The notes under the pieces were generated by a model that was not told the DNA's origin, searched no databases, and saw only the letters and a list, made by a program, of their open reading frames with translations. The translations under genes and the position numbers were made by a program. Below, in pieces: positions 20,683 through 33,000 of a stretch of 64,000 bases of DNA. Origin of the DNA: Argyresthia goedartella (taxonomy: Eukaryota; Arthropoda; Insecta; Lepidoptera; Argyresthiidae); the NCBI GenBank assembly GCA_949825045.1, contig OX463816.1:20719243-20783242 (forward strand), given 5' to 3'. The number at the start of each line of letters is the position of its first letter. Positions within the stretch are counted from its first letter, which is position 1.

Positions 20683-21660
20683 GATATCAAAATAAAAATG
20701 TATGGTCCACGTGGCACTGACCTCGAAAAGTAACGTACACAGCGCCATCTATCGGTATTTTCTGAGAAAAAACAGCTATTTTGGTTGATTTTGAATCAAT
20801 TTAAAACCAACTTTTTGTAATTTTTCCTCGATTCCGTCCCTATCACACTGCGGGTCATTCCGCCTGGAGTAACGGGGACCTTGCACGGACGAGATATCCC
20901 CTTAATACGCCGCATGCAGCACGGGGTGAAGCAGGCTTGGATAATGTAAGCACATGCTAATTAAAATAAACAATTTACATGAAAAGATAACTTTATTTAG
21001 CATTTAAATAGATAATATTTTCATTTACCTGTACAAAAGTATAACTTTTTTATCAATGAAAAATGGACTAGCGATTATGACTTCTAAAAACTAAACATAC
21101 ATTCTTATATAGAGTATAGTTTGTGTTAGGTACATGGCTAACACAGTATTTGTCTTGCTGAACCCTTTGTAAGGCAGATATTACTATTGGTTGAAGATTT
21201 GGTGGACATATAGTGGATTTGTACATTCAGTTGGGTACATGCGATGATGCGGATATATATATATTGAATAACGCATCATGAGTATCATTAAACACTCGAT
21301 AAAAAGGCCTTGCGTTACACACTTCAGCTGCGTATTAATTCATTTATGTAAATTAACAATGGACAATCATTGGATAATTAACTGTAGCTCAAATTCTGTA
21401 TCTTTTGACATAGGTATCCCTATAATAAATGTAGCCCCTTAATGTCCCCACCGAGGGGCACAGGCCTTTACACCCGGATACGAGCAAGATTAAGCCATAC
21501 TCCACCACGCTGGCTCAGTGCGGATAGATGGAGGGGTTTTACGACCACTACCACGTAGCAATAGTAGCCGGGACCTACAGCTCAACGTGTCATCCGAAAC
21601 ATGGAACGTCAAACGTCAAATAATGTACTTAAGATGAATTATTTATCTCATTGGTACATG

Positions 21661-21726
21661 GCCAGGTTTCAAACCTGCATCTCCTGTGTGAGAAGCAAGC
21701 GTAAAACCCATTAAACCACGGAGCTC
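21661..21726 (-). repeat. tRNA-like SINE head
   Basis: On the minus strand, gtggtttaatggg resembles an A box and ggtttgaaacc a degenerate B box about 35 bases later. It has no clean cloverleaf, so it is probably a SINE remnant. Confidence 0.4.
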
Positions 21727-21874
21727 TATTATATCCAAGTATCCCTATTATTGTCAAATTCTAATTGCAGTCGCTTTTATGACAGTCGGTGCAAAATATC
21801 ACGCTCTTAGCCTTATCATGGTATCTGACATGTAGGAATTTCAATCGCTTTGAAAAAAAAAACAATCACAACAC

Positions 21875-22065
21875 GACGACCTCTGTGGCGCTGCGGTTGT
21901 GGCTCTGCCTACCATGCGAGAGGTCCCGGGTTCGATCCCGGCTGGGGGTAAAAAAAACCCCAGGTCTTGGATGTTTATGTGTGTGACGTCGCTGTTTCTG
22001 GTTCCCACGACACAGGGTATCTTAGTGTGGGGCCAGAAACAATCTAAGTGCCTGTATGTAAATGT
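21875..22065 (+). mobile_element. tRNA-derived SINE, copy 1
   Basis: The head has an A-box-like tggcgctgcgg and B box ggttcgatccc about 50 bases later, followed by a unique body (tgtgtgacgtcgctgtttctgg, gtggggccagaa). The same head and body recur at 61397-61591, which defines a full SINE of about 190 bp. Confidence 0.8.
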
Positions 22066-23967
22066 TTGTTTCTGATTATTTCACACGACCTGACTTTTAG
22101 TGCGACCTTTGATTGTTTAGGTGATGTTGATTGGTAAATTTCTCAAAAGCCTAGTCAGATTTACATGATAAGGCTACAGATTGGTCAAGTCAATTTGAAG
22201 TATGCACACATCCCTACAAAACATTCATTTGACAGGGATTGCGATGGAAATTTCCAGCAAAGATTGACAATAGAGCTACGCATAGGAACACTATATGACA
22301 ATGAAAACGATAAACTTTGTATTGGCTATTGAATAAACTTAAATCTAAAGGTACCTACAAGTTTTTTGTGCATTCGTCTTAAATATGTTCTTTGTAAGGT
22401 ACTCGCTCAGATTCATTTTGCTCCGAGCAGATTGTTGCTTGTTAAATGTTCGCGTGGTCTTACATTCTACAGTAATACTGGTGCGATCTAAATAAACTTT
22501 ACTTTTATTACATTTTTTTTATAATAAACTTAAATTTACGTGGCATAATTTATAGATCGTATTGAAATTCTAATCAAATTTTTTTTTTGAAGATTTCCGT
22601 TTATCAAGCTATTAAACCTTCTCGCTGCCCCCCTATTACATCAACATGCCTATAATGATGGATAACTTCCCAAGTATTATGTCTTGAGCTTTGAAGTAAA
22701 GAGTGAACACTTATTAATAGATTATTTTATTTGATTTTATGGCCTTATACCCCATCCAATTATGTCCCTCTATGTTGTAGTTAGTCAAAGAACAGCCATG
22801 AGGGAAAATCCACGTTTTATGGTAGTATTTGATTTTTATTTTAACACTGAGGATAATTGTGTATCAAAAGAATGACTGTTATTGTCCTAAATATATAGGT
22901 ACCTTATCAATCCATACTTTATTTTACTATACCTACCATTCATCATCACTATTATAACAAAAACGGAGCTAAAGACAACACGCCGACACCGAAACAATGG
23001 TCGCCATAAATACCAATTGAAAAAAACATGTTGGAATAGTGGTACTTCTGATAAGTACCATAGACAAACTAAATACGATTATGACACTTCCGCTTTACCG
23101 TTCTCTATGCACGGTTTTATTGTACAACGATAGAACGTAACCTAAAAGAGCATTTTCGAATCCTTGATTTCGCGCGCTCGCGGTCGGCCTTTTTAATAGG
23201 TGCTCTGCGTCTCTACAGGTAGTCACAAACATAGGTCACAGTTATGGAAGACAGATTGATACACATTTCTGTTATTTACAACAAACTGACTGGAAAATAT
23301 TTTTTGTCTAATTCAACGTAGTATTAACGGCTAAATTGACAGTAATTTTAGTCGTTACAATAATTGATGCATTGAATTCATATTACAGTCGGTGATTACT
23401 TGTTTATTTTTTCAGTTCACGATCACCTTAGTGACAGGGACGCAAAAGGCCTAGAAATCCTTTCTAGATTTCAACATTTTAGAGAGCATCCTAATTTAAC
23501 ATGCCAATTAGCTCATAGTTGTTTATTTAGTCGATTCTAAGTTCAACTTTTTAACTATGAACTGATGATCACTTTTTTTTTATCAAGACTCCGTGTTTAC
23601 GATTGTTTAAAGATCGCACGCGGTCTATCGTAATATATCCTTACCATACTGGAATGGCTAGAATAGACTCAGTGTATATCACAACATCTAACCAGCCATA
23701 TTTGTAACATCTTATAATACGGCTTATTTAACACAGCGTTAAGGCAGGATAGTCTATTTTCTTTACCTACAAATTATATAATAGTATACTTTATGTAAAA
23801 GCTCGCTTAGATACATTATGTTTATAAATGACTACATCCTTAGTTATCTTGACCAGAACTGAGTTATCATCTATTTCACATAGTAGTTAGGTACATCTTA
23901 ATGTACCTTCTAGCATAGGGGCAAAAATATTATATTTTCTACCACAGACTGTAATGTTACTACATTA

Positions 23968-24050
23968 CTAGCCGTTTGTCGAGATTGCCGTTTACCTCTG
24001 GCCACGAGAGAGCGGCGGAAGGTAACTGCAATCTTGGAACAAACGGCTAG
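23968..24050. repeat. Fold-back element, about 33-bp imperfect arms
   Basis: The ends are ctagccgtttgt and acaaacggctag. Pairing continues inward with several mismatches around a ~17-base loop (gccacgagagagcgg). It may be a very short MITE. Confidence 0.55.
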
Positions 24051-25256
24051 CAGTAGTACTACAAATACTGTTGTGAAATAACCATTTATAACAATCAGAC
24101 ATTTATAATTCTATTGTAAGTTAAAAAATAAAACCACAACAAAAAATTGAGCCACATTCATCATAACAACTAAATACAAAACATTTTAGGTAGGTACTGA
24201 TAATACTGAAAACGTTGTTCCGCTTTGCATCCTGCTCAAATAATAATGTCATTAAAGTGACAATGTAAAATTATAATTTTTACTAGATACTAATACATGT
24301 CTTTTTAATCTGACTAGATTTATATTCGACTATTATCCATTTGATGGGAAACATATATTATTTTGAATGTCTTTTGATGAACAGTTAATATTTTACTTTA
24401 GTAAATACGTTATTGTTCGACTAGCACACAAATCACACAATATATAATTATCATTCTTAAATATGAATAAAAATCATGTTCTGTTTTTAACAGTAAATAA
24501 GTCAAATCGAGGCTAATTGAGTGAAACTATAATAACATTAAATATATCACTACTAATTAAACCAAAACGGTACACGTAAAATGTCGCAAAAATATAAGAA
24601 AATAAAACTATCAATATGTACGTACGTAACAAGAAAATAACAATAAAAGACATACTGCATCACTTTGGTATTCAGAAAGCCAATAAATATCGACATTTTT
24701 ATACAATAATAACAACACAATTTGGTCTGTTTAAAAGAATCCGTCGAGGTCTACTGAAGTTGTACATTAATATAATTTACAAATTATGTATATTACAATT
24801 ATTTTGTTTTATTTTGGGTATTTGGGCCCTCTAGTTCTGTAACCTTTTCCAGTAGCAACCACTGAATCATCAATAGGGTACTACCGAGCTACCTCACATC
24901 TTAACCCTACGTCATGTTTGAATTATCATGGTCTTTAGCTTTTTATTTTAAACAATACCACAATAGTAGTTCATGTGACTGCTACATAATGGAGGGCATG
25001 AATAATCGAGAGTGGGTTTATGAAACGAGCCGAAGGCGAGTTTCATAATAATATCACTCGTGAGTTTTTATGCCTCATTATGTACAGTTACATACACTAG
25101 TTTATCTACACACATATCATAAGCTCTCTTTGATGTGTTCAGGAACCGCATGTTTGATCGGCATCGTGGCATTGATGATTGTTCTGCAGTTGTTTAGCTT
25201 GTTATGTAGTACCAACTTCACAGACAAACTAGGGGCGGCACGCAGGCGGGCGTCGA

Positions 25257-25354
25257 CGTTCGAAATTTGAATGTCATAATTTGACAATTTTTTGTACATT
25301 ATGGATGACCATAATGTACAAAAATTTGTCAAATTATGCCATTCAAATTTTGAA
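25257..25354. repeat. Near-perfect fold-back, 47-bp arms, 4-bp spacer
   Basis: The arms end in gtacattatgg and ccataatgtac and are separated by atga. I count about three mismatches in 47 bp, and partial pairing continues outward for ~9 more bases. The short spacer matches those at 19317 and 33100. Confidence 0.85.
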
Positions 25355-26016
25355 CGGCGATGTACAAATTTTCAGATAAGAAATGAGTTTTTACCTAATG
25401 GTTTTACATTATGCTGGTCTTAACGTGCGGTTTTTAGACACAGTAAAGAGGGTTTATAATACGTCTGTAGATAAATTAAATATATTGTTTGCTGACGCAG
25501 TCCCGCATACGTATCACACCGGGTATGAAGGAATTGAGTATCCAGGGAACAGAGTTATCGCTTTATATAACGTGTTGTTAATCTTTCTACTTATTAAAAT
25601 TTATGCGGACCAATATAAACAACAAGTCTCAACTGGCAACATTGCTCAACATCCCTTACACTTTCTCAGCAATGTTGCTAGTTGAAAAGCATAACGCATG
25701 ACTATCACCTCCTGCACCGCTACACTAGCGCATGAACCACTCAGTTATGCGCTATGACACGTTGACCTACAGCGACAATTCTACTGGTCATCTTCCACTT
25801 ATTTCTCACGCGATACACAACACACAGACAACACGGTAGAAGTCCCCACGGCAGCGTAGCTTCAGAATACGCCGTGCAGCTTGTGCGGCTCAGCGCACTG
25901 GACTCTGTCCGCGAGGCCTAATGCACGCGAACATTTTCAATAGTTCGATAATAATTTGTGAAAATTCCTTCGAATTACGAAGACGATATTTTGGCTTATT
26001 ACAACATTCCAAGTCG

Positions 26017-26521
26017 CCGGGTGTTGTTTTATGTAAGTAACGCCCGACTCAGGGACGATATACGTATCGCTTGTAATAAAAAAAAATCCTCGCATAATTT
26101 TGATTCACAAATGACCGTATTCAATTTGTCCTGAAATACAACAAGGTGCGGACACGCCCGGCGCCCGGCGCCGGCGCCCGGCCGTACCACGGAGCTCGCG
26201 CACTCCGCGCACGAGTGCCCGATAATTCGAGCGCATTAGCATGCGATATAATTACGGCCAATTAATGATTTTTAGGTAATTTTCAGTATCGTATATATAA
26301 CCACTAATTAAGGCGAAGTGTGAGTTTTCAATAAAATTTACTTTACGATCGCGTTGCCGTAAAACGCCAGTTTTGTATAGAAAAGTCACGTGACCGCAAG
26401 CTCGATAGTCACGTGACTTTGCTATACAAAATGGCGTTTAACGGCGATAATAAAGTCAATTTTATTAAAAACTCACACTTTGCCCACTGAGTCGGGCGTA
26501 ACATTTCAAAACAACACCTGG
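26017..26521. mobile_element. MITE with about 35-bp outer TIRs and a nested ~85-bp fold-back
   Basis: The outer ends ccgggtgttgttttatg and its partner (aaaacaacacctgg) bracket two cgcccgactca motifs in inverted orientation. Inside, 26312-26484 is itself an inverted repeat with agtgtgagtttt arms and a cacgtgac core. A related sequence (acaacaccc, gagtcggcataa, a GC-rich gcccggc stretch) lies near 51545-51785. No coding capacity. Confidence 0.6.
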
Positions 26522-26953
26522 GGGGCTACCACAACGTCTTATGCCGATTCAAAATAGGAACCTAATTTGATCCGTAAAATTACAGTGACCGTCTTAAAAC
26601 AAGTCTTGGTATTAGGTAAATAAAGCCCATTATTAAGCGAATCGGAATGGAAATGGTTGCCATGGTGATGTTCTTGTTTTGAACCTAATTTGAATCGGAA
26701 AAAGATTGTGGTAACCCCCCTGTATAGAAAATTACTTATATCATAAATTAAAAAATATTTTATGTTATATCTTTTCTAGCATATTCAGCTAGATTATTGT
26801 TGTATAGACATTTTTAACTATTTGAACAAACGCTGCTAGCTGCTAGTACACCAAGCATATAATGACGATCACCCGTCTAGAAGCCACGCCGCCGTGGACA
26901 GTAGGCCCATACCGTTTGTATCAGAAGAGTTACAGAAGTAGCCGCGCCATCAG
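26522..26953 (-). other. INPP5E 3' flank / probable 3' UTR
   Basis: Sequence downstream of the INPP5E stop on the minus strand. No AATAAA is obvious within the first ~400 bases; one occurs near 26466 inside the MITE, which could supply the polyadenylation signal (inference). Confidence 0.4.
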
Positions 26954-27068
26954 CTACTGTATCGCGCAGACGGCGGAGGTCCCGGGCGCGTGGTCCAGGA
27001 GGGCGCGCCGACGCTTGATGCCTTCGAGGTAGACTTCGCGGTTGAACATGCCCGCTGCTAGGGGCACC
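26954..27068 (-). CDS. INPP5E exon 10 (terminal)
   Basis: Acceptor cattgcag at 27069-27076. Begins with one base completing a Val codon, then [20 protein letters not shown] and ends TSAVCAIQ stop. The Cys-Ala-Ile-Gln terminus is a CaaX prenylation signal like that of vertebrate INPP5E. Its phase fits exon 9 and also every intact satellite monomer. Confidence 0.93.
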
Positions 27069-30000
27069 CTGCAATGTGGGAGAGGAATACTTCAACTATT
27101 ATTCGCCAACAAATTCTAGCAAAAAATGTGTACAGCTAACAGTAGTTCTATACATTAATCGTCATTTTGCCAGTAATTGCGAGTTATTGTAGCGAGCTTA
27201 TTTAACATATAGCACACATCGTTTCGCCGTGTCTCTCATCATCCTGGGCTGAAAGCGCACACACACACACACAGATTTGAGCCCCACGTTAACGGAACTG
27301 AAGCCTGACATGCAGGGTGTTCAAATCCAGCCTTCTACGCACCTGCGCCAACGCCGCATATCACTCACACTTAGATAGCGCCGAACCGGCACGGTACACC
27401 CGCACTCAATTGTGGGTTATTTCGTTGGTTCACTTAAAGTTTCATCTTGAGGCACTTCACTGTTCTCCCATGGATGAAAAAACATTTTCAGTATAGGTAC
27501 GGAGCAGTCAACAAAAACACAAGCTTTCACTGCGGGGCGCTTCGATACAAACTAGCAAATTCACTTGCGGCCGCGGACGTTTTCGTGTACGCCGCACGTG
27601 ACTTTCTTTGATTGAGTGCCGGCATTCTTGGGCAAGAGTCTTGCGTGCCAAGGCGGCGCGATCAAAGACGACGGTATCTAAGTGAACAGACTTTATCTCA
27701 TATCACTACTGTTTATGTACTCACACATCAGTGCCGGGCCGCAGTGAGGCGGAGAACAAGCCCCACACGGGCTTGTGGTGGCTCGTGCATATCGACTGCA
27801 CCGAGTTGTACGAACCTGCAACTCGGTACAGTCGATATGTACGAGCGCCACATGTAACTACTGTTTATGTACTCACACATCAGTACGGGGCCGCAGTGAA
27901 GCTGAGAACAAGCCCCACACGGGCTTGTGGTCGCTCGTGCATATCGACTGCACCGAATTGTATGAACCTGCACCTGCACTACATATAATACTGTGTATGT
28001 ACTCACACATCAGTACGGGGCCGCAGTGAAGCTGAGAACAGGCCCCACACGGGCTTGTGGTCGCTCGTGCATATCGACTGCACCGAATTGTATGAACCTG
28101 CACCTGCACTACATATAGTACTGTGTATGTACTCACACATCAGTGCCGGGCCGCAGTGAGGAGGAGAACGGGCCCCACACGGGCTTTTGGTCGCTCGTGC
28201 ATATCGACTGCACCGAGTTGTACGCACCTGCACCTGCACTACATATAGTACTGTGTATGTACTCACACATCAGTGCCGGGCCGCAGTGAGGCGGAGAATA
28301 AGCCCCACACGGGCTTGTGGTCGCTCGTGCATATCGACTGCACCGAGTTGTACGAACCTGCAACTCGGTACAGTCGATATGTACGAGCGCCACATGTAAC
28401 TACTGTTTATGTACTCACACATCAGTACGGGGCCGCAGTGAAGCTGAGAACAGGCCCCACACGGGCTTGTGGTCGCTCGTGCATATCGACTGCACCGAAT
28501 TGTATGAACCTGCACCTGCGCCACATATCACTATTGCTTATGAACTCACACATCAGTGCCGGCCGCAGTGAGGCGGAGAAAAAGCCCCACAAGGGCTTGT
28601 GGTCGCTCGTGCATATCGACTGCACCGAGTTGTACGAACCTGCAACTCGGTAGTCGATATGTACGAGCGCCACATGTAACTACTGTTTATGTACTCACAC
28701 ATCAGTACGGGGCCGCAGTGAAGTTGACAACAGGCCCCACACGGGCTTGTGGTCGCTCGTGCATATCGACTGTACCGAGTTGTACGCACCTGCACCTGCG
28801 CTACATATAGTACTGTGTATGTACTCACACATCAGTGCCAGGCCACAGAGAGGCGGAGAACGGACCCACAAGGGCTTGTGGTCGCTCTTGTATATCGACT
28901 GCACCGAGTTGTACGCACCTGCACCTGCGCTACATATAGTACTGTGTATGTACTCACACATCAGTACGGGGCCGCAGTGAGGCGGAGAACGAACCCACAC
29001 GGGCTTGTGGTCGCTCGTGCATATCGACTGCACCGAGTTGTACGCACCTGCACCTGCACTACACATAGTACTGTGGATGTACTCACACATCAGTACGGGG
29101 CTGCAGTGAGGCGGAGAACGGACCCACACGGGCTTGTGGTCGCTCGTGCATATCGACTGCACCGAGTTGTACGCACCTGCACCTGCACTACATATAGTAC
29201 TGTGTATGTACTCACACATCAGTGCCGGGCCAGGGTGAGGCGGAGAACGGACCCACACGGGCTTGTGGTCGCTCGTGCATATCGACTGCACAGAGTTGTA
29301 CGCACCTGCACCTGCGCTACATATAGTACTGTGTATATACTCACACATCAGTGCCGGGCCGCAGTGAGGCGGAGAACAAGCCCCACACGGGCTTGTGGTC
29401 GCTCGTGCATATCGACTGCACCGAGTTGTACGAACCTGCACCTGCACTACATATAGTACTGTGTATGTACTCACACATCAGTGCCGGGCCGCAGTGAGGC
29501 GGAGAACAAGCCCCACACGGGCTCGTGGTCGCTCGTGCATATCGACTGCACCGAGTTGTACGAACCTGCACCTGCACTACATATAGTACTGTGTATGTAC
29601 TCACACATCAGTGCCGGGCCGCAGTGAGGCGGAGAACAAGCCCCACACGGGCTTTTGGTCGCTCGTGGATATCGACTGCACCGAGTTGTACGAACCTGCA
29701 CCTGCACTACATATAGTACTGTGTATGTACTCACACATCAGTGCCGGGCCACAGTGAGGCGGAGAACGGACCCACACGGGCTTGTGGTCGCTCGTGCATA
29801 TCGACTGCACCGAGTTGTACGCACCTGCACCTGCACTACATATAGTACTGTGTATGTACTCACACATCAGTGCCGGGCCACAGTGAGGCGGAGAACGGAC
29901 CCACACGGGCTTGTGGTCGCTCGTGCATATCGACTGCACAGAGTTGTACGCACCTGCACCTGCGCTACATATAGTACTGTGTATGTACTCACACATCAGT

Positions 30001-33000
30001 GCCGGGCCGCAGTGAGGCGGAGAACAAGCCCCACACGGGCTTGTGGTCGCTCGTGCATATCGACTGCACCGAGTTGTACGAACCTGCACCTGCACTACAT
30101 ATAGTACTGTGTATGTACTCACACATCAGTGCCGGGCCGCAGTGAGGCGGAAAACAAGCCCCACACGGGCTCGTGGTCGCTCGTGCATATCGACTGCACC
30201 GAGTTGTACGAACCTGCACCTGCACTACATATAGTACTGTGTATGTACTCACACATCAGTGCCGGGCCGCAGTGAGGCGGAGAACAAGCCCCACACGGGC
30301 TTTTGGTCGCTCGTGGATATCGACTGCACCGAGTTGTACGAACCTGCACCTGCACTACATATAGTACTGTGTATGTACTCACACATCAGTGCCGGGCCAC
30401 AGTGAGGCGGAGAACGGGCCCCACACGGGCTTTTGGTCGCTCGTGCATATCGACTGCACCGAGTTGTACGAACCTGCAACTGCACTACATATAGTACTGT
30501 GTATGTACTCACACATCAGTGCCGGGCCGTAGTGAGGCGGAGAACAAGCCCCACACGGGCTTGTGGTCACTCGTGCATATCGACTGCACCGAGTTGTACG
30601 AACCTGCAACTCGGTACAGTCGATATGTACGAGCGCCACATGTAACTACTGTTTATGTACTCACACATCAGTACGGGGCCGCAGTGAAGCTGAGAACAAG
30701 CCCCACACGGGCTTGTGGTCGCTCGTGCATATCGACTGCACCGAATTGTATGAACCTGCACCTGCACTACATATAGTACTGTGTATGTACTCACACATCA
30801 GTACGGGGCCGCAGTGAAGCTGAGAACAGGCCCCACACGGGCTTGTGGTCGCTCGTGCATATCGACTGCACCGAATTGTATGAACCTGCACCTGCACTAC
30901 ATATAGTACTGTGTATGTACTCACACATCAGTGCCGGGCCGCAGTGAGGCGGAGAACGGGCCCCACACGGGCTTTTGGTCGCTCGTGCATATCGACTGCA
31001 CCGAGTTGTACGCACCTGCACCTGCACTACATATAGTACTGTGTATGTACTCACACATCAGTGCCGGGCCGCAGTGAGGCGGAGAACAAGCCCCACACGG
31101 GCTTGTGGTCGCTCGTGCATATCGACTGCACCGAGTTGTACGAACCTGCAACTCGGTACAGTCGATATGTACGAGCGCCACATGTAACTACTGTTTATGT
31201 ACTCACACATCAGTACGGGGCCGCAGTGAAGCTGAGAACAGGCCCCACACGGGCTTGTGGTCGCTCGTGCATATCGACTGCACCGAATTGTATGAACCTG
31301 CACCTGCGCCACATATCACTACTGCTTATGTACTCACACATCAGTGCCGGCCGCAGTGAGGCGGAGAACAAGCCCCACACGGGCTTTTGGTCGCTCGTGG
31401 ATATCGACTGCACCGAGTTGTACGAACCTGCACCTGCACTACATATAGTACTGTGTATGTACTCACACATCAGTGCCGGGCCACAGCGAGGCGGAGAAAG
31501 GGCCCCACACGGGCTTTTGGTCGCTCGTGCTTATCGACTGCACCGAGTTGTACGAACCTGGAACTGCACTACATATAGTACTGTGTATGTACTCACACAT
31601 CAGTGCCGGGCCGTTGTGAGGCGGAGAACAAGCCCCACACGGGCTTGTGGTCACTCGTGCATATCGACTGCACCGAGTTGTACGAACCTGCAACTCGGTA
31701 CAGTCGATATGTACGAGCGCCACATGTAACTACTGTTTACGTACTCACACATCAGTACGGGGCAGCAGTGAAGCTGAGAACAAGCCCCACACGGGCTTGT
31801 GGTCGCTCGTGCATATCGACTGCACCGAATTGTATGAACCTGCACCTGCACTACATATAGTACTGTGTATGTACTCACACATCAGTACGGGGCCGCAGTG
31901 AAGCTTAGAACAGGCCCCACACGGGCTTGTGGTCGCTCGTGCATATCGACTGCACCGAATTGTATGAACCTGCACCTGCACTACATATAGTACTGTGTAT
32001 GTACTCACACATCAGTGCCGGGCCGCAGTGAGGCGGAGAACGGGCCCCACACGGGCTTTTGGTCGCTCGTGCATATCGACTGCACCGAGTTGTACGCACC
32101 TGCACCTGCACTACATATAGTACTGTGTATGTACTCACACATCAGTGCCGGGCCGCAGTGAGGCGGAGAACAAGCCCCACACGGGCTTGTGGTCGCTCGT
32201 GCATATCGACTGCACCGAGTTGTACGAACCTGCAACTCGGTACAGTCGATATGTACGAGCGCCACATGTAACTACTGTTTATGTACTCACACATCAGTAC
32301 GGGGCCGCAGTGAAGCTGAGAACAGGCCCCACACGGGCTTGTGGTCGCTCGTGCATATCGACTGCACCGAATTGTATGAACCTGCATCTGCGCCACATAT
32401 CACTACTGCTTATGTACTCACACATCAGTGCCGGCCGCAGTGAGGCGGAGAAAAAGCCCCACAAGGGCTTGTGGTCGCTCGTGCATATCGACTGCACCGA
32501 GTTGTACGAACCTGCACCTGCGCCACATATCACTACTGCTTATGTACTCACACATCAGTGCCGGGCCGCAGTTAGGCGGAGAACAAGCCCCACACGGGCT
32601 TGTGGTCGCTCGTGCATATCGACTGCACCGAGTTGTACGAACCTGCACCTGCGCCACATATCACTACTGCTTATGTACTCACACATCAGTGCCGGGCCGC
32701 AGTGAGGCGGAGAACAAGCCCCACACGGGCTTGTGGTCGCTCGTGCATATCGACTGCACCGAGTTGTACGAACCTGCAACTGCGCCACATATCACTACTG
32801 CTTATGTACTCACACATCAGTGCCGGGCTGCAGTGAGGCGGAGAACAAGCCCCACACGGGCTTGTGGTCGCTCGTGCATATCGACTGCACCGAGTTGTAC
32901 GAAGCTGCACCTACGCCACATATCACTACTGCTTATGTACTCACACATCAGTGCCGGGCCGCAGTGAGGCGGAGAACAAGCCCCACACGGGCTTGTGGTC

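Larger units (their letters stand above)
19349..21660. other. Non-coding region with small inverted-repeat elements
   Basis: No gene is supported. It contains two MITE-like elements (19986-20475 and 20605-20682, listed separately), a small GC-rich hairpin around 20135-20175 (ggtaaagggggt paired with ccccctttatcc) and plain AT-rich DNA. Confidence 0.5.
22066..26016. other. Non-coding, AT-rich region
   Basis: No gene with recognisable homology is seen. Open frames are short. The 101-codon frame at 25383-25685 starts with ATG but shows no known motif and ends inside an inverted repeat (18-bp arms, tcaactggcaacattgct). Fold-backs at 23968-24050 and 25257-25354 are listed separately. Confidence 0.5.

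Noticed and set aside
21884..21950. tRNA gene at the SINE head
   Set aside because: The same head with the same non-tRNA body recurs at 61397, which defines a SINE.
25383..25685. 101-codon ATG frame as a gene
   Set aside because: No recognisable domain, no signal or splice context, and its end lies in an inverted repeat. Chance is likely.
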